Source: Dechloromonas hortensis
GTDB lineage: Bacteria; Pseudomonadota; Gammaproteobacteria; Burkholderiales; Rhodocyclaceae
DNA length: 64,000 nt
Reading direction: 5' to 3'
Assembly: GCF_009469765.1 (NCBI RefSeq)
Contig: NZ_SSSQ01000002.1
Location: forward strand, 434,001 to 498,000
Shown: positions 45,233 through 55,933 of the stretch, piece after piece
Layout of the letters: each line of letters starts with the position of its first letter
Numbering within the stretch: position 1 is the stretch's first letter
Notes under the pieces: generated by a model
What the model was told of the DNA's origin: nothing
The model's input: only the letters and a program-made list of their open reading frames with translations
The model's database searches: none
Position numbers and translations under genes: made by a program

Positions 45233-45886
45233 ATGCTCGAAAGCCTGATCCAGACGCTGGCGGTCGCCGCCTTGCCGGTGATATTTGCAATCACCTTGCA
45301 TGAGGCGGCGCATGGCTACGCGGCCCGCCATTTTGGCGACCCGACTGCCTGGCAACTGGGGCGCATCAGCCTTAATCCACTGCGCCATATCGACCTGTGG
45401 GGCACCATTGTTATTCCAGTCGCCATTTTGCTTTTTTCTGGCGGTTCCTTTCTGTTCGGGTATGCCAAGCCGGTGCCGGTCGATTTCGGTCGCCTGCGCA
45501 ACCCGAAGCGCGACATGCTCTGGGTCGCGGCGGCCGGGCCGGGCGCCAACCTGTTCATGGCGTTGTGCTGGGCTGGCATGCTCAAGCTTGCCTGGCTGAT
45601 GCCCGGCAACGATTTCACCTTGCCGCTTTCCGAGATGAGCAAGATCGGCATCATGGTCAATTGTGTGCTGATGGTGCTCAATCTGCTGCCGCTGCCACCA
45701 CTCGATGGCGGACGGATTGCTGTCAGCCTGCTGCCGCACAAACTGGCCTGGAAGTTCGCCCAGCTTGAGCCTTGGGGCTTCCCGATTTTGCTGGTGTTGT
45801 TGTTCACCGGTATCCTCGGCACCGTTATGAATCCGCTGGTGATTTTTGCCGCGCGGACTATCGAATCCATTTTTGGACTTTACTGA
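45233..45886 (+). CDS. Site-2 protease family metalloprotease (RseP/YwhC-like, short)
   Basis: This 217-aa inner-membrane zinc protease has about five hydrophobic segments. The HEAAH motif (H23, E24, H27) lies in TM1 and the third ligand Asp is in LNLLPLPPLDGGR. No PDZ domain is present. The gene is 6 bases before trpS, and this pairing is common in proteobacteria. The substrate is unknown. Confidence 0.93.
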   Translation: MLESLIQTLAVAALPVIFAITLHEAAHGYAARHFGDPTAWQLGRISLNPLRHIDLWGTIVIPVAILLFSGGSFLFGYAKPVPVDFGRLRNPKRDMLWVAAAGPGANLFMALCWAGMLKLAWLMPGNDFTLPLSEMSKIGIMVNCVLMVLNLLPLPPLDGGRIAVSLLPHKLAWKFAQLEPWGFPILLVLLFTGILGTVMNPLVIFAARTIESIFGLY

Positions 45887-45892
45887 TCGACT

Positions 45893-47095
45893 ATGTACGC
45901 AGAACGTGTTCTCTCCGGCATGCGCCCCACCGGCGCTCTCCACCTTGGCCACTACCACGGGGTTCTCAAGAACTGGGTCAAACTCCAGCATGAATATCCC
46001 TGCCTGTTCTTCGTTGCCGACTGGCATGCCCTGACGACGCATTACGACAATCCGCTGGGTATCGAGCAAGCGACCTGGGACATGGTGATCGACTGGCTGG
46101 CGGCCGGGGTCGATCCGAACCAGGCGACGCTGTTCATCCAGTCCAAGGTGCCGGAGCACGCCGAACTGCATCTGCTGATGTCGATGATGACGCCGCTCGG
46201 CTGGCTGGAGCGCGTGCCGACCTACAAGGATCAGCAGGAAAAGCTGGCCGGCAAGGATCTGACGACCTATGGTTTCCTCGGCTATCCGTTGCTGATGAGT
46301 GCCGACATCCTGATCTACCGCGCCGACAAGGTGCCGGTGGGTGAAGACCAGATTCCGCACGTCGAATTTACCCGCGAACTGGCCCGTCGCTTCAATCACA
46401 TGTATGGCCGTGAACCCGGCTTCGAGGACAAGGCGCGCGAAGCGGTCAAGAAGCTGGGCAGCAAGAAGGCGCGTCTCTACGAAGAGTTGCGGACCCGTTT
46501 CCAGCAGAACGGCGACAAGGAAGCCGTCGAGCAGGCCAAGGCCATGCTCAACGAAATCCAGCACATGTCTGCGATCGACCGCGAGCGCCTGTTCGGTTTC
46601 CTGGAAGGGACCGGCAAGATGATCCTGGTCGAGCCGGGCTACCTGCTGACCGAAGAATCGAAGATGCCCGGGCTGGATGGGCAGAAGATGTCCAAGTCGT
46701 ATCACAACACGATCACCATGCGCGAATCCGAAGAGTCGGTGACCAAGAAGGTGCGCAGCATGCCGACCGACACCAACCGCGTCCGCCGCACCGATCCGGG
46801 TGATCCGGCGCGCTGCCCGGTCTGGCAGTTGCATCAGGTCTATTCCGACGACAGCACCAAGGAATGGGTGCAGCAGGGGTGCAAGACGGCCGGCATTGGT
46901 TGCATCGAATGCAAGCAGCCGGTTATCGAGGGCATCCTCAAGGAGCAGGCACCGATGCGCGAGCGGGCCCAGATCTATCTGGATGATCCGACGCTGGTCA
47001 AGAACATCATTGCTGATGGTTGCGAGAAGGCCCGTGAACTGGCCCGCGAAACGATGCGCGATGTCCGCGAATCGATGGGGCTGGAATACCATTGA
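45893..47095 (+). CDS. trpS: Tryptophanyl-tRNA synthetase
   Basis: This 400-aa class I synthetase charges tRNA-Trp. The HIGH-like motif is GALHLGHYHG near residue 16-25 and the KMSKS motif is DGQKMSKSYHN near 260. The form is about 60 residues longer than the E. coli enzyme, with an insertion in the middle (residues about 155-215, helical and charged) that resembles other long betaproteobacterial TrpS. The stop overlaps the start of the LpxB-N-like gene (TGATG). Confidence 0.97.
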   Translation: MYAERVLSGMRPTGALHLGHYHGVLKNWVKLQHEYPCLFFVADWHALTTHYDNPLGIEQATWDMVIDWLAAGVDPNQATLFIQSKVPEHAELHLLMSMMTPLGWLERVPTYKDQQEKLAGKDLTTYGFLGYPLLMSADILIYRADKVPVGEDQIPHVEFTRELARRFNHMYGREPGFEDKAREAVKKLGSKKARLYEELRTRFQQNGDKEAVEQAKAMLNEIQHMSAIDRERLFGFLEGTGKMILVEPGYLLTEESKMPGLDGQKMSKSYHNTITMRESEESVTKKVRSMPTDTNRVRRTDPGDPARCPVWQLHQVYSDDSTKEWVQQGCKTAGIGCIECKQPVIEGILKEQAPMRERAQIYLDDPTLVKNIIADGCEKARELARETMRDVRESMGLEYH

Positions 47096-47385
47096 TGTTC
47101 GGCTATGACTGGGAGTCCCTGATCTGGATCGGCATCGGTTTTGGCGGCCAGGCGCTGTTCATGATGCGCTTCGTCATCCAGTGGTGGAGTAGCGAGAAGG
47201 CCAAGCGGGTCGTCATCCCGGTCGCCTTCTGGTATTTCAGTCTGGCTGGCAGTCTGGTGTTGGTAATCTATGCCATTCATCGCAAGGATCCGGTGTTCAT
47301 TTTCGGTCAGGCACTACCGGTCGTAATATATCTGCGCAATCTGCATCTGCACTACAGAGGCAAGGGCCGTTCGGCCGCCTCGTGA
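47095..47385 (+). CDS. Lipid-A-disaccharide synthase N-terminal-domain-like (LAB_N) protein
   Basis: This 96-aa membrane protein has three hydrophobic segments (WESLIWIGIGFGGQALFMMRF, VAFWYFSLAGSLVLVIYAI, VFIFGQALPVVIYLRN). LAB_N proteins resemble the N-terminal part found in some LpxB or SMR-like membrane proteins and have no proven enzymatic role. ATG 47095 overlaps the trpS stop and is preferred over the adjacent TTG. The stop is 1 base before the scpA start codon. Confidence 0.85.
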   Translation: MFGYDWESLIWIGIGFGGQALFMMRFVIQWWSSEKAKRVVIPVAFWYFSLAGSLVLVIYAIHRKDPVFIFGQALPVVIYLRNLHLHYRGKGRSAAS

Positions 47386-47386
47386 C

Positions 47387-48226
47387 ATGAATCTTGCGGT
47401 GGACGCCCCTCAGGCAGAGCTTTTCGTCCCTGTTGCCCGCATCTACGGCGAGGCAATGCAGACTCTGCCGCAGGATTTGTACATCCCGCCGGATGCCCTC
47501 GAAGTCATGCTCGATGCTTTCGAGGGGCCGCTCGACCTGCTGCTTTACCTGATTCGCAAGGCCAACGTCGATATCCTCGATATTCCGATGGCGCCGCTGA
47601 CCCGGCAATATCTTGACTACATCGACGGCATGCAGGCCAGTAATCTGGAACTGGCGGCCGAGTATCTGGTGATGGCGGCAATGCTGATCGAGATCAAGTC
47701 GCGCATGCTGCTGCCGCGCCCGAAGCTGGGTGAGGGTGACGATGGCGAAGATCCGCGTGCCGAACTGGTTCGTCGGTTGATGGAATACGAGCAGATGAAG
47801 CTTGCCGGCCAGAAGCTGAACGAAATGCCGCAGGCCGAGCGCGAGTTCTTCTGGGTCGAAACTCTGGTCGAAAAATCGCTGTATGTCCGCTTGCCGGAAG
47901 TTTCGGTCGAGGATTTGAAAGAAGCCTGGATGAGTATCGTCCGCCAGGCCAAGCTGACCAAGAATCACAAGATCAGTCGCGAAGAGTTGTCGGTTCGCGA
48001 ACATATGGGCATTATCCTGCGCCTTTTGCAGGAGCGTGGCGGATTTGTCCAGTTTGAAACCATGTTCGATCCGGCGATGGGCGCGCCCGGCCTGGTTGTG
48101 CATTTTCTCGCCATGCTCGAGTTGGCCCGTGAAAAACTGGTCGAATTTACCCAAACCGAGGCGTTTCAGCCCATTTACGTGAGAGTGCATCAAGGTGGAA
48201 CCGAGCCTGGTCAAGAAGGTGCTTGA
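47387..48226 (+). CDS. scpA: Segregation and condensation protein A
   Basis: This 279-aa kleisin subunit links the two heads of the SMC dimer and is needed for chromosome condensation. The N-terminal SMC-neck-binding part has [19 protein letters not shown], and the C-terminal winged helix is visible around FVQFETMFD. It overlaps scpB by 32 bases. A downstream in-frame ATG at 47456 is possible but the N-terminal 23 residues are in frame and plausible. Confidence 0.93.
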   Translation: MNLAVDAPQAELFVPVARIYGEAMQTLPQDLYIPPDALEVMLDAFEGPLDLLLYLIRKANVDILDIPMAPLTRQYLDYIDGMQASNLELAAEYLVMAAMLIEIKSRMLLPRPKLGEGDDGEDPRAELVRRLMEYEQMKLAGQKLNEMPQAEREFFWVETLVEKSLYVRLPEVSVEDLKEAWMSIVRQAKLTKNHKISREELSVREHMGIILRLLQERGGFVQFETMFDPAMGAPGLVVHFLAMLELAREKLVEFTQTEAFQPIYVRVHQGGTEPGQEGA

Positions 48227-48737
48227 AGCGGCGCTGCTCGCCGCCCGCGAGCCGATGACGCCGCTCGAGTTGCGCAAGATGTTCGATGACGAGTTGTCGA
48301 CTGACACCTTACGCAAATTGCTTGACCAGTTGCGCACCGAGTATGCCAAACGCCCGGTTGAACTGATCCAGCTTGCTTCCGGTTGGCGTTTTCGGACGCG
48401 GGCCGAATACCTGCCTTACCTTGAACGATTGAATCCGGAAAAGCCGCCGAAGTACTCGCGGGCGATGCTGGAAACGCTGGCCATCATTGCTTACCGGCAA
48501 CCGGTCACCCGTGGCGACATTGAAGAAATCCGCGGGGTGGCGGTCAATAGCAATGTTGTCAAAACACTGGAAGAACGCGGTTGGATCGACGTTGTCGGGC
48601 ATCGCGAGACGCCCGGTCGGCCGGCACTGTTTGCCACGACCAAACAATTTCTTGATGATCTGGGCTTGCGTAGCGTCAGCGAACTGCCGCCGCTCGAACA
48701 AATCAGCCAGACACTGGAGCTGAACCATGAAAAATAA
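48195..48737 (+). CDS. scpB: Segregation and condensation protein B
   Basis: This 180-aa partner of ScpA is composed of two winged-helix domains ([22 protein letters not shown] and the C-terminal [23 protein letters not shown], the family hallmark). It starts at GTG 48195 inside scpA. The last 11 bases overlap rluB, so scpA-scpB-rluB is one coupled set, a conserved order in proteobacteria. Confidence 0.95.
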   Translation: MEPSLVKKVLEAALLAAREPMTPLELRKMFDDELSTDTLRKLLDQLRTEYAKRPVELIQLASGWRFRTRAEYLPYLERLNPEKPPKYSRAMLETLAIIAYRQPVTRGDIEEIRGVAVNSNVVKTLEERGWIDVVGHRETPGRPALFATTKQFLDDLGLRSVSELPPLEQISQTLELNHEK

Positions 48738-49743
48738 ACGTACGCCTTTCCGTCAATCGCCCGCCAAGGGCGAGGGCGGTCCCGAAAATCGCCTGGAAAA
48801 CGGCGTCGACCGCAAGCGGGGTGCTGTGCGCGGCAAAGCACCGCAGCACGGTGCCGATGAGATGCCGGCTGTCGAGCCGGCTGCCAAGCCGAAACGCCAG
48901 CGCTTGGGGCCGCAGTCGGGGCGGGCCAATCGCGGCACCGTCGGCCGCAACGGCAAGGCCTTGCTCGAATCCAAGCCGGAGCGTTTGCAGAAGGTGCTGG
49001 CCCAGGCGGGCATCGGTTCGCGGCGCGAAATGGAGGAGTGGATCGCTGCTGGCCGGATCAGTGTCAATGGCGTCACGGCGCAGCTGGGGCAAAGCGTGAT
49101 ACCGACCGACAAGGTCAAGATCGGCGGTCGCCTGGTCAATTTGCGCTTTACGACGACCAAGACGCCGCGCGTCGTCATGTATCACAAGCCGGAGGGTGAA
49201 ATCGTTTCGCGCGATGATCCGGATGGTCGGCCGTCGGTCTTCAGCGCGCTGCCGCGGATTCGGGGCGGGCGCTGGATTGCCGTCGGGCGTCTCGACTTCA
49301 ATACCTCCGGCCTGCTGCTGTTTACGACCTCGGGCGAGTTGGCCAACAAGCTGATGCATCCGAGTTCGGAACTGGTTCGCGAATACGCTGTTCGCGTCTT
49401 GGGCGAGTTGACCGAGGAATCGAAAAAGCTGTTGTTGGGCGGCATCGAACTGGAGGACGGGCCGGCCAGTTTTGCCAGCCTGGAAGACCGCGGTGGCGAG
49501 GGGGCCAATCACTGGTATCACGTGACGATCTTTGAAGGTCGCAATCGTGAAGTGCGCCGGATGTTCGAGGCGGTCAATTGCACGGTTAGTCGCCTGATTC
49601 GTGTGCGTTACGGCCCGTTCAGCCTGCCGCCGCAACTGAAACGCGGTCGCGTGCGCGAGCTGGAAGAGATGGAAGTCAAGCATTTTATGCGCGAACTTGA
49701 GAAATCGCTGAAACCGGCGGCCGAGCTTTCCGAGAACGCATAA
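48727..49743 (+). CDS. rluB: 23S rRNA pseudouridine 2605 synthase
   Basis: This 338-aa pseudouridine synthase has an N-terminal basic extension (first 80 residues), an S4 RNA-binding domain ([21 protein letters not shown]) and a catalytic domain with the active Asp190 in [13 protein letters not shown]. RluB modifies U2605 of 23S rRNA; the family also includes RluE and RluF, but the scpB-rluB order favours RluB. The promoter of the rimP operon follows 16 bases after the stop. Confidence 0.93.
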   Translation: MKNKRTPFRQSPAKGEGGPENRLENGVDRKRGAVRGKAPQHGADEMPAVEPAAKPKRQRLGPQSGRANRGTVGRNGKALLESKPERLQKVLAQAGIGSRREMEEWIAAGRISVNGVTAQLGQSVIPTDKVKIGGRLVNLRFTTTKTPRVVMYHKPEGEIVSRDDPDGRPSVFSALPRIRGGRWIAVGRLDFNTSGLLLFTTSGELANKLMHPSSELVREYAVRVLGELTEESKKLLLGGIELEDGPASFASLEDRGGEGANHWYHVTIFEGRNREVRRMFEAVNCTVSRLIRVRYGPFSLPPQLKRGRVRELEEMEVKHFMRELEKSLKPAAELSENA

Positions 49744-49758
49744 AGTCGGCTGGGTTCA

Positions 49759-49787
49759 TTTACGGGGAGGAGTAAACTCGTTATAAT
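49759..49787 (+). promoter_or_regulatory. Sigma70 promoter of the rimP-nusA-infB operon
   Basis: The -35 TTTACG (49759-49764) and perfect -10 TATAAT (49782-49787) are 17 bases apart in the gap between rluB and rimP. Transcription would begin near 49794 and include a leader of about 75 bases. Confidence 0.8.
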
Positions 49788-49840
49788 TCACGGGTTTGTT
49801 CCTCTCGTCGTTTCTGGCGAGGCATCTTCTTTCTTGAGGT

Positions 49841-49860
49841 GGGCGTTTCGCCCATTTTTT
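49841..49860 (+). terminator. Leader terminator/attenuator upstream of rimP
   Basis: GGGCG-TTT-CGCCC (49841-49853) followed by ATTTTTT lies 10 bases before the rimP start codon and after the promoter. Placed inside the leader of the nusA operon, it can act as an attenuator, comparable to the described enterobacterial rimP leader, and the operon product NusA could influence it. Confidence 0.75.
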
Positions 49861-49870
49861 ATTTGTGGCT

Positions 49871-50311
49871 ATGGATTTAAACACGCTGCTTGAAACGACC
49901 GTGGTCGGTCTGGGTTATGAACTCGTCGATGTCGAGATGTCGCCGCGCGGTCGAACGATTCGCGTCTTCATCGATCTCCCTGAAAAGGAGAGCGGGATTG
50001 ATGTCGAGGATTGCGCCAAGGTTTCCAACCAGTTGTCGCGCGTCTTCGAAGTCGAGAACATCGATTTTGACCGGCTGGAAATTTCCTCGCCGGGCCTGGA
50101 TCGCGTCGTCAAGAAGGCGGAAGATTTCGAGCGCTTCGCCGGGCAGGATATCCAGATCAAGTTGCGCATTCCGCATGGTGGCCGCCGCAATTTTCAGGGC
50201 GAGTTGCTTGGCTGCAAGGATGGCAAGGTTGGCCTGCGCCTGGAAAAAGATGAAGTGGAACTCGAATTTAATAACATCGAAAAGGCACGTCTCGTGCCGC
50301 GATTCGACTGA
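49871..50311 (+). CDS. rimP: Ribosome maturation factor RimP
   Basis: This 146-aa assembly factor of the 30S subunit consists of an N-terminal alpha/beta domain (LLETTVVGLGYELVDVE) and a C-terminal SH3-like domain (DGKVGLRLEKDEVELEFNNIEKARLVPRF). ATG 49871 fits the family; GTG 49865 is possible. It is first in the operon with nusA and infB. Confidence 0.96.
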   Translation: MDLNTLLETTVVGLGYELVDVEMSPRGRTIRVFIDLPEKESGIDVEDCAKVSNQLSRVFEVENIDFDRLEISSPGLDRVVKKAEDFERFAGQDIQIKLRIPHGGRRNFQGELLGCKDGKVGLRLEKDEVELEFNNIEKARLVPRFD

Positions 50312-50332
50312 AGGACTAGGAGGTTTTAGCCC

Positions 50333-51805
50333 ATGAGCCGTGAAATGTTGCTGCTGGTCGATGCACTGGCCCGCGAAAAGAACGTCGGCAAGGAAATCGT
50401 CTTTGGCGCCCTCGAACTGGCGCTCGCTTCGGCGACCAAGAAGCGTATCCATGACGAGGCCGATGTTCGTGTCTCCATTGACCGCAATACCGGGAACTTC
50501 GAGTCCTTCCGTCGCTGGCAGGTCGTAGCCGACAACGAATACGTCAATGAATACCTGCAGGTGCCACTCTCCGACGCCCAGAAGGACGATCCGGAGATTG
50601 AGGCCGGCGATACGCTCGAAGAGGCTCTGGAGCCAATCGACTTTGGTCGGATTGGTGCGCAGGCGGCCAAGCAGGTCATCCTGCAGAAAATCCGCGACGC
50701 CGAGCGTGAGCAGATTCTGGCTGACTTCCTGGATCGCAAGGAGCATGTCGTCTCCGGCACCATCAAGCGCATGGAGCGCGGCAACGCCATTGTCGAAGCC
50801 GGCAAGATCGAAGCCCTGCTGCCGCGCGATCAGATGATCCCCAAGGAAAATCTGCGCGTCGGTGACCGCATTCGCGCCTACCTGCTGCGTATTGACCGTA
50901 ATGCCCGTGGTCCGCAGATCATCCTGTCACGGACGGCGCCGGAATTTGTCATCCGTCTGTTCGAGATGGAAGTGCCGGAAATTGCCGATGGTCTGATGGA
51001 ATTGAAAGCCTGTGCCCGCGATCCAGGCATGCGCGCCAAGATTGCCGTCAAGTCGAATGATCCGCGCGTCGATCCGATCGGTACCTGTGTCGGTCTGCGC
51101 GGCTCACGCGTCACTGCCGTGCGTAACGAAATCGGCGGTGAGAACATCGATATCGTGCTGTGGTCGGCTGACCCGGCCCAGTTCGTGATTGGCGCCCTGT
51201 CGCCGGCTGAGGTTTCCTCGATCGTTGTTGATGAGGAAAAGCATGTCATGGATGTCGTCGTCGACGAAGATAACCTGGCCATCGCCATCGGGCGTAGCGG
51301 TCAGAATGTTCGCCTGGCTTCGGAGCTGACCGGCTGGACCATCAACCTGATGACGCAGGACGAGTCGGCCAAGCGTTCCGAGGCGGAATACGCGGTGACC
51401 CGCGTTACCTTCATGGAAAAGCTGGATATTGATGAAGAACTGGCCGATCTGCTGATCGAAGAGGGCTTCTCGACGCTGGAGGAGGTGGCCTATGTGCCGC
51501 TGGCCGAAATGCTCGAAATCGAGGGGCTGGATGAGGAAATCGTTAACGAGCTACGTAACCGTGCCCGTAACGTGCTGCTGACCGAGGCGATTGCCACGGA
51601 AGAGCAGCTGGAAAATGTGTCCGACGACCTGATGGGTCTGGAAGGCATGAACAAGGAGCTGGCCGCAAAATTGGCCAGTCACGACGTCAAGACGCGGGAT
51701 GATCTCGCTGAACTGGCGGTAGATGAACTGACGGAAATGACCGGCATCGACGAAGAGCGTGCCAAGGAAATTATTCTGAAGGCACGTGCTCACTGGTTTG
51801 AGTGA
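50333..51805 (+). CDS. nusA: Transcription termination/antitermination factor NusA
   Basis: This 490-aa RNA polymerase factor has an N-terminal RNAP-binding domain (1-130), S1 ([19 protein letters not shown]), KH1 and KH2 ([21 protein letters not shown] and [19 protein letters not shown]), and two C-terminal acidic repeats ([15 protein letters not shown] and [15 protein letters not shown]). It acts in pausing, termination and rRNA antitermination. AGGAGG precedes the start at 50333. The leader terminator at 49841 is a natural place for feedback. Confidence 0.98.
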   Translation: MSREMLLLVDALAREKNVGKEIVFGALELALASATKKRIHDEADVRVSIDRNTGNFESFRRWQVVADNEYVNEYLQVPLSDAQKDDPEIEAGDTLEEALEPIDFGRIGAQAAKQVILQKIRDAEREQILADFLDRKEHVVSGTIKRMERGNAIVEAGKIEALLPRDQMIPKENLRVGDRIRAYLLRIDRNARGPQIILSRTAPEFVIRLFEMEVPEIADGLMELKACARDPGMRAKIAVKSNDPRVDPIGTCVGLRGSRVTAVRNEIGGENIDIVLWSADPAQFVIGALSPAEVSSIVVDEEKHVMDVVVDEDNLAIAIGRSGQNVRLASELTGWTINLMTQDESAKRSEAEYAVTRVTFMEKLDIDEELADLLIEEGFSTLEEVAYVPLAEMLEIEGLDEEIVNELRNRARNVLLTEAIATEEQLENVSDDLMGLEGMNKELAAKLASHDVKTRDDLAELAVDELTEMTGIDEERAKEIILKARAHWFE

Positions 51806-51821
51806 GCGGGAGGTAGGAAGT

Positions 51822-54551
51822 ATGTCCGCAACAACTGTTTCGCAATTTGCTGTTGAACTCAAAATGCCGGTCGCGGCCCTGCTCGAGCAATTGGGCAAGG
51901 CCGGTGTCGGCAAGGCTGGTAGCAACGATTCCCTGACCGATCAGGACAAGGCGCGTCTGCTCGATTACCTGCGCCGGGCGCATGGTGACGAGTCGCAGAC
52001 CAAAATCACGCTGACCCGCAAGCAGACCTCGGAAATCAAGGCGACCGATGCGCATGGTCGGGCCCGTACCGTTCAGGTTGAAGTCCGCAAGAAACGTGTC
52101 CTCGTCAAGCGCGAACTGGGTGAGCACCCGGAAGCTGTGACCGATGCTGCTGATCTGTCGGCGCTGGCCGAACCAGTGGTCGAGCCGATCGTCGAGATCG
52201 TGCCCGAGCCGGAAGTCATTCCCGAGCCGGAGCCGATCGTTGAGCCGGTGGTCGAGATCGTTCCCGAGCCGGTCGTCGAAGAAGTCGTCGAGCCGGTTGT
52301 CGAAGCGCCGGCCGAAGTTGTCGTCGAAAAGCCCGCACCGGTCGTTCTTGATCGTGCCGCGATCATTGGCGAGAAGGAGCTCAAGGCACGCGAGCAGGAA
52401 GCGCGTCGCTACAGCCAGTTGCGTGAAATTCAGGAACGCGAACTGAAGCAGAAGCAGGCGCGTGAGGCCGAACTGGTGCGCATGCGTCAGCAGGCCGAAG
52501 CCGCTGCCATTGCCGCCAAGGAAGCCGAGCAAGCCAAGCAGCAGGCTGCTGCCCAGGCGAAGACTCAGGAAGCGCCGGCCGAAAAGGGTACGCTGCACAA
52601 GAAGCCGGATGCCCCGGGCAAGAAGGCCGGCAACGGCCGGGCCGATGATGGCAAGAAAAAGCCGGGCATCAAGACCCGTGGTTCCGATGTCGGTACTTCG
52701 TGGAAAGATGGCCGCCATGGTCACAAGAAGCACGCCAGCAAGGGCGGCGATGACGGCCAGGGCAGCTTCCAGGCGCCGACCGAGCCGGTTGTCCGGGAAG
52801 TGCATATTCCGGAGACTATTTCCGTCGCCGATCTGGCCCACAAGATGGCAGTCAAGGCCACCGAAGTGATCAAGGCCATGATGAAGATGGGCTCCATGGT
52901 CACCATCAATCAGGTGCTGGACCAAGAAACCGCGATCATTGTCGTCGAGGAAATGGGCCACAAGGGCGTTGCCGCCAAGCTGGACGATCCGGATGCCTTC
53001 CTTGAAGTTACTCAGGGTGTCGAACACAAGGACGTGCCGCTCGAGCCGCGCGCTCCGGTGGTCACCGTCATGGGCCACGTCGACCACGGCAAGACCTCGC
53101 TGCTCGACTACATTCGTCGCGCCAAGGTGGCGGCCGGTGAAGCTGGCGGCATTACCCAGCACATCGGTGCTTACCACGTCGAAACCGACCGTGGCATGGT
53201 CACCTTCCTCGATACCCCGGGTCACGAAGCCTTTACGGCGATGCGGGCGCGCGGTGCGAAGGCCACCGACATCGTCATTCTGGTCGTCGCGGCCGATGAC
53301 GGTGTGATGCCGCAAACCAAGGAAGCGATCCACCACGCCAAGGCGGCCGGTGTGCCGCTGGTGGTTGCAGTCAACAAGATCGACAAGCCGGATGCCAACC
53401 CGGACCGCGTTAAGCAGGAACTGGTTGCCGAAGGCGTCATTCCGGAAGAGTACGGCGGCGATTCGCCGTTCGTGCCGGTCTCTGCCAAGAAGGGCACCGG
53501 TATCGACGAACTGCTCGAACAGGTCCTGCTGCAGGCCGAAATTCTCGAATTGACCGCGCAGAAGGATGCGCCGGCCAAGGGTCTGATCATCGAAGCCCGC
53601 CTCGACAAGGGGCGCGGTGCGGTGGCGACGATGCTGGTCACCTCCGGCACGCTGAAGCGTGGCGATGTCGTGCTGGCCGGTCAGGTCTTCGGTCGCGTTC
53701 GTGCCATGCTCGACGAGAACGGCAAGCCGATCAACGAAGCCGGGCCGTCCATTCCGGTCGAAATCCTCGGCCTGTCCGATGTGCCGGCCGCTGGTGAAGA
53801 AGCGATCGTGCTGGCTGACGAGAAGAAGGCCCGCGAAATCGCCCTGTTCCGTCAGGGCAAGTTCCGCGACGTCAAGCTGGCCAAGCAACAGGCGGCCAAG
53901 CTGGAAAACATGTTCCAGCAGATGGAAGAGGGCGAGGTCAAGACGCTGGCCCTGATCGTCAAGGCCGACGTGCAAGGTTCGCAGGAAGCGCTGGTCCAGA
54001 CGCTGGCCAAGTTGGCCAACGAAGAAGTCCGGGTCAATGTTATCCACGGTGCCGTCGGTGCCATTACCGAATCCGACGTCAATCTGGCGCAGGCTTCCGG
54101 TGCCGTCATTATCGGCTTCAATACCCGTGCCGATGCCGGTGCTCGCAAGCTGGCCGAAACCTTCGGTGTCGATATCCGTTACTACAACGTGATTTATGAC
54201 GCCGTCGACGAGGTCAAGTCCGCCCTGTCCGGCATGCTGTCGCCTGAAAAGCGCGAGCAGATTACCGGTATGGTCGAGATTCGCCAGGTATTCAACGTTT
54301 CCAAGGTTGGCGCGATTGCCGGCTGTTACGTCCTGGAAGGTATCGTCAAGCGCAATTCGCGTATCCGTCTGTTGCGCAACAACGTCGTGCAGTGGGATGG
54401 CGAACTCGACTCGCTCAAGCGCTTCAAGGATGACGTCAAGGAAGTTCGCAGCAACTTCGAATGTGGTCTGTCGCTCAAGAATAACAACGATATTCAAGAA
54501 GGCGATCACCTCGAAGTCTACGAAATTCAGGAAGTGGCACGCTCGCTGTAA
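51822..54551 (+). CDS. infB: Translation initiation factor IF-2
   Basis: This 909-aa GTPase delivers initiator tRNA. The N-terminal IF2_N domain is followed by a long Glu/Pro/Val-rich acidic segment, an Ala/Lys/Gln-rich helical linker and a second IF2_N ([20 protein letters not shown]). The G domain has G1 [11 protein letters not shown] (Lys about 424), DTPGHEAF and NKIDKPDA. Domains II-IV end at [14 protein letters not shown] 51822 is preceded by GGAGGTAGGAAG. Its stop overlaps rbfA (TAATG). Confidence 0.98.
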   Translation: MSATTVSQFAVELKMPVAALLEQLGKAGVGKAGSNDSLTDQDKARLLDYLRRAHGDESQTKITLTRKQTSEIKATDAHGRARTVQVEVRKKRVLVKRELGEHPEAVTDAADLSALAEPVVEPIVEIVPEPEVIPEPEPIVEPVVEIVPEPVVEEVVEPVVEAPAEVVVEKPAPVVLDRAAIIGEKELKAREQEARRYSQLREIQERELKQKQAREAELVRMRQQAEAAAIAAKEAEQAKQQAAAQAKTQEAPAEKGTLHKKPDAPGKKAGNGRADDGKKKPGIKTRGSDVGTSWKDGRHGHKKHASKGGDDGQGSFQAPTEPVVREVHIPETISVADLAHKMAVKATEVIKAMMKMGSMVTINQVLDQETAIIVVEEMGHKGVAAKLDDPDAFLEVTQGVEHKDVPLEPRAPVVTVMGHVDHGKTSLLDYIRRAKVAAGEAGGITQHIGAYHVETDRGMVTFLDTPGHEAFTAMRARGAKATDIVILVVAADDGVMPQTKEAIHHAKAAGVPLVVAVNKIDKPDANPDRVKQELVAEGVIPEEYGGDSPFVPVSAKKGTGIDELLEQVLLQAEILELTAQKDAPAKGLIIEARLDKGRGAVATMLVTSGTLKRGDVVLAGQVFGRVRAMLDENGKPINEAGPSIPVEILGLSDVPAAGEEAIVLADEKKAREIALFRQGKFRDVKLAKQQAAKLENMFQQMEEGEVKTLALIVKADVQGSQEALVQTLAKLANEEVRVNVIHGAVGAITESDVNLAQASGAVIIGFNTRADAGARKLAETFGVDIRYYNVIYDAVDEVKSALSGMLSPEKREQITGMVEIRQVFNVSKVGAIAGCYVLEGIVKRNSRIRLLRNNVVQWDGELDSLKRFKDDVKEVRSNFECGLSLKNNNDIQEGDHLEVYEIQEVARSL
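52176..52330 (+). repeat. Low-complexity acidic repeat coding for the IF-2 linker
   Basis: The DNA repeats the unit GAGCCGRTCGTYGAGATCGT with small changes (for example 52184 and 52241 onwards). It encodes a Glu-Pro-Val-Ile-rich stretch of IF-2 around residues 119-170. Copy number of this unit is likely to vary between strains. Confidence 0.6.
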
Positions 54552-54922
54552 TGAAGAAAAAAGGTTTTCAGCGTAGTGATCGGGTCGCGGAGCAGGTGCG
54601 CCGCGACCTTGCCGATCTGATTCGTACGGAGTTGAAAGATCCGCGTGTTGGCATGATCAGCCTGACGGCTGTCGAACTAACCCCGGATTATGCTCATGCC
54701 AAGGTTTTTTATGCGACGCTCAATGCCGAGCATCTGGAGGAAATCGAGCGTGGCCTGAAGCGCGCGTCCGGTTTCCTGCGGCGTGAGTTGGGGCGGCGGA
54801 TTCACATCCATACCTTGCCCGAGTTGCATTTCGTTTACGACAACTCCATCGAGCGCGGCGCCAGCTTGTCGCTGTTGATCGATCAGGCCAATGCGCTGAG
54901 CGATCAGACGCCGGAAGAGTAA
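54551..54922 (+). CDS. rbfA: Ribosome-binding factor A
   Basis: This 123-aa KH-fold factor matures the 5' end of 16S rRNA in the 30S subunit and helps cold adaptation. The RSDRVAEQVRRDLADLIRTELKDPRVGMISLT signature region occupies residues 8-40. The start overlaps the infB stop by one base. It is followed 8 bases later by truB. Confidence 0.97.
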   Translation: MKKKGFQRSDRVAEQVRRDLADLIRTELKDPRVGMISLTAVELTPDYAHAKVFYATLNAEHLEEIERGLKRASGFLRRELGRRIHIHTLPELHFVYDNSIERGASLSLLIDQANALSDQTPEE

Positions 54923-54930
54923 TTCTCCGC

Positions 54931-55830
54931 ATGCAAGTCAAAAAGACCTGGAAACGGGTCGATGGCGTTCTTTTGCTCGACAAACCCATCGGCCTTTCTT
55001 CCAACGATGCGCTTCAAAAGGCGCGTCGCCTGTTTTCGGCGGCCAAGGGCGGTCATACCGGAACACTCGATCCGCTGGCGACTGGCCTGCTGCCCTTGTG
55101 TTTCGGCGAGGCGACCAAGTTTTCGGCCGATCTGCTCGATGCCAACAAGACTTACGAAGCGGTCCTCAAGCTCGGTGTGACCACCGATTCCGGCGATGCT
55201 GAAGGCGCGATCACGGCGACTGCTGCGGTCAACGTTTCGGCGGAGGATGTTTTGAAGGCGCTGCCACGGTTCACCGGCAACATTCAGCAGATCCCGCCGA
55301 TGCATTCGGCGCTCAAGCGCGACGGCCGGCCGCTTTACGAACTGGCGCGGCAGGGAATCGAGGTCGAGCGCGAGCCGCGAGCGGTCACCATTCACGCCCT
55401 TGAGGTGCTGGCGTTTGCCGGCGACAGTCTGACGTTGCGTGTGGCATGCAGCAAGGGAACCTATATTCGCGTGCTGGCAGCCGATCTCGGCGCCGTGCTT
55501 GGTTGTGGTGCGCATCTGGCTGCCTTGCGGCGGACTGTGGTCGGCGATCTGAGCCTGCAGGGATCGGTAACTCTGGCCGAACTGGCGGCGCTCGACGAAA
55601 GCGAACGGTTGGCCTATTTGCAGCCGGTCGATGCCTTGCTGCATACGCTGCCGGTGCTGAGCGTTGAAGGCGAGGCGGCCATGCGTTTTCGGCATGGTAA
55701 CCCGATTGATCTGCCGCCCGGCCTGGACGGAAAGATCCGGGTTTATGAGGGCAGCCGCCTGATCGGCATCGGCGAACCGGGGCAGAGCGGACGTCTGTGG
55801 CCGAAACGCCTGGTTCAATTGGCCGATTAA
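54931..55830 (+). CDS. truB: tRNA pseudouridine 55 synthase
   Basis: This 299-aa enzyme converts U55 of the T-loop to pseudouridine. The catalytic Asp47 is in GGHTGTLDPLATG; other family motifs are GVLLLDKPIGLSSN and TYIRVLAADLG. The C-terminal PUA-like part is present (VEGEAAMRFRHGNPIDLPPG). It is the fifth gene of the operon, and a terminator follows 17 bases after its stop. Confidence 0.97.
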   Translation: MQVKKTWKRVDGVLLLDKPIGLSSNDALQKARRLFSAAKGGHTGTLDPLATGLLPLCFGEATKFSADLLDANKTYEAVLKLGVTTDSGDAEGAITATAAVNVSAEDVLKALPRFTGNIQQIPPMHSALKRDGRPLYELARQGIEVEREPRAVTIHALEVLAFAGDSLTLRVACSKGTYIRVLAADLGAVLGCGAHLAALRRTVVGDLSLQGSVTLAELAALDESERLAYLQPVDALLHTLPVLSVEGEAAMRFRHGNPIDLPPGLDGKIRVYEGSRLIGIGEPGQSGRLWPKRLVQLAD

Positions 55831-55846
55831 CTGATATACTCCAAGG

Positions 55847-55874
55847 CTTCCTGTCGCCAACAGGAAGTTTTTTT
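55847..55874 (+). terminator. Intrinsic terminator between truB and rpsO
   Basis: CTTCCTG (55847-55853) and CAGGAAG (55861-55867) form a 7-bp stem with a 7-nt loop, followed by seven Ts. A TATACT box at 55835-55840 lies just upstream and could be a promoter -10 for rpsO, though no good -35 match is present. Confidence 0.85.
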
Positions 55875-55933
55875 AAACTGGCGCTGGCTCTATCAAACCG
55901 GGGCGGCGTCGTAACCATGAAAGAGAGTTTGAA

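Noticed and set aside
45146..47092. 648-codon minus-strand frame opposite the site-2 protease and trpS
   Set aside because: Crosses two real genes and their junction; an artefact of codon bias.
51771..54509. 912-codon open frame on the minus strand opposite infB
   Set aside because: It is a shadow of GC-rich coding in infB; the plus-strand product is a complete IF-2 and the antisense translation is low-complexity with no family features.
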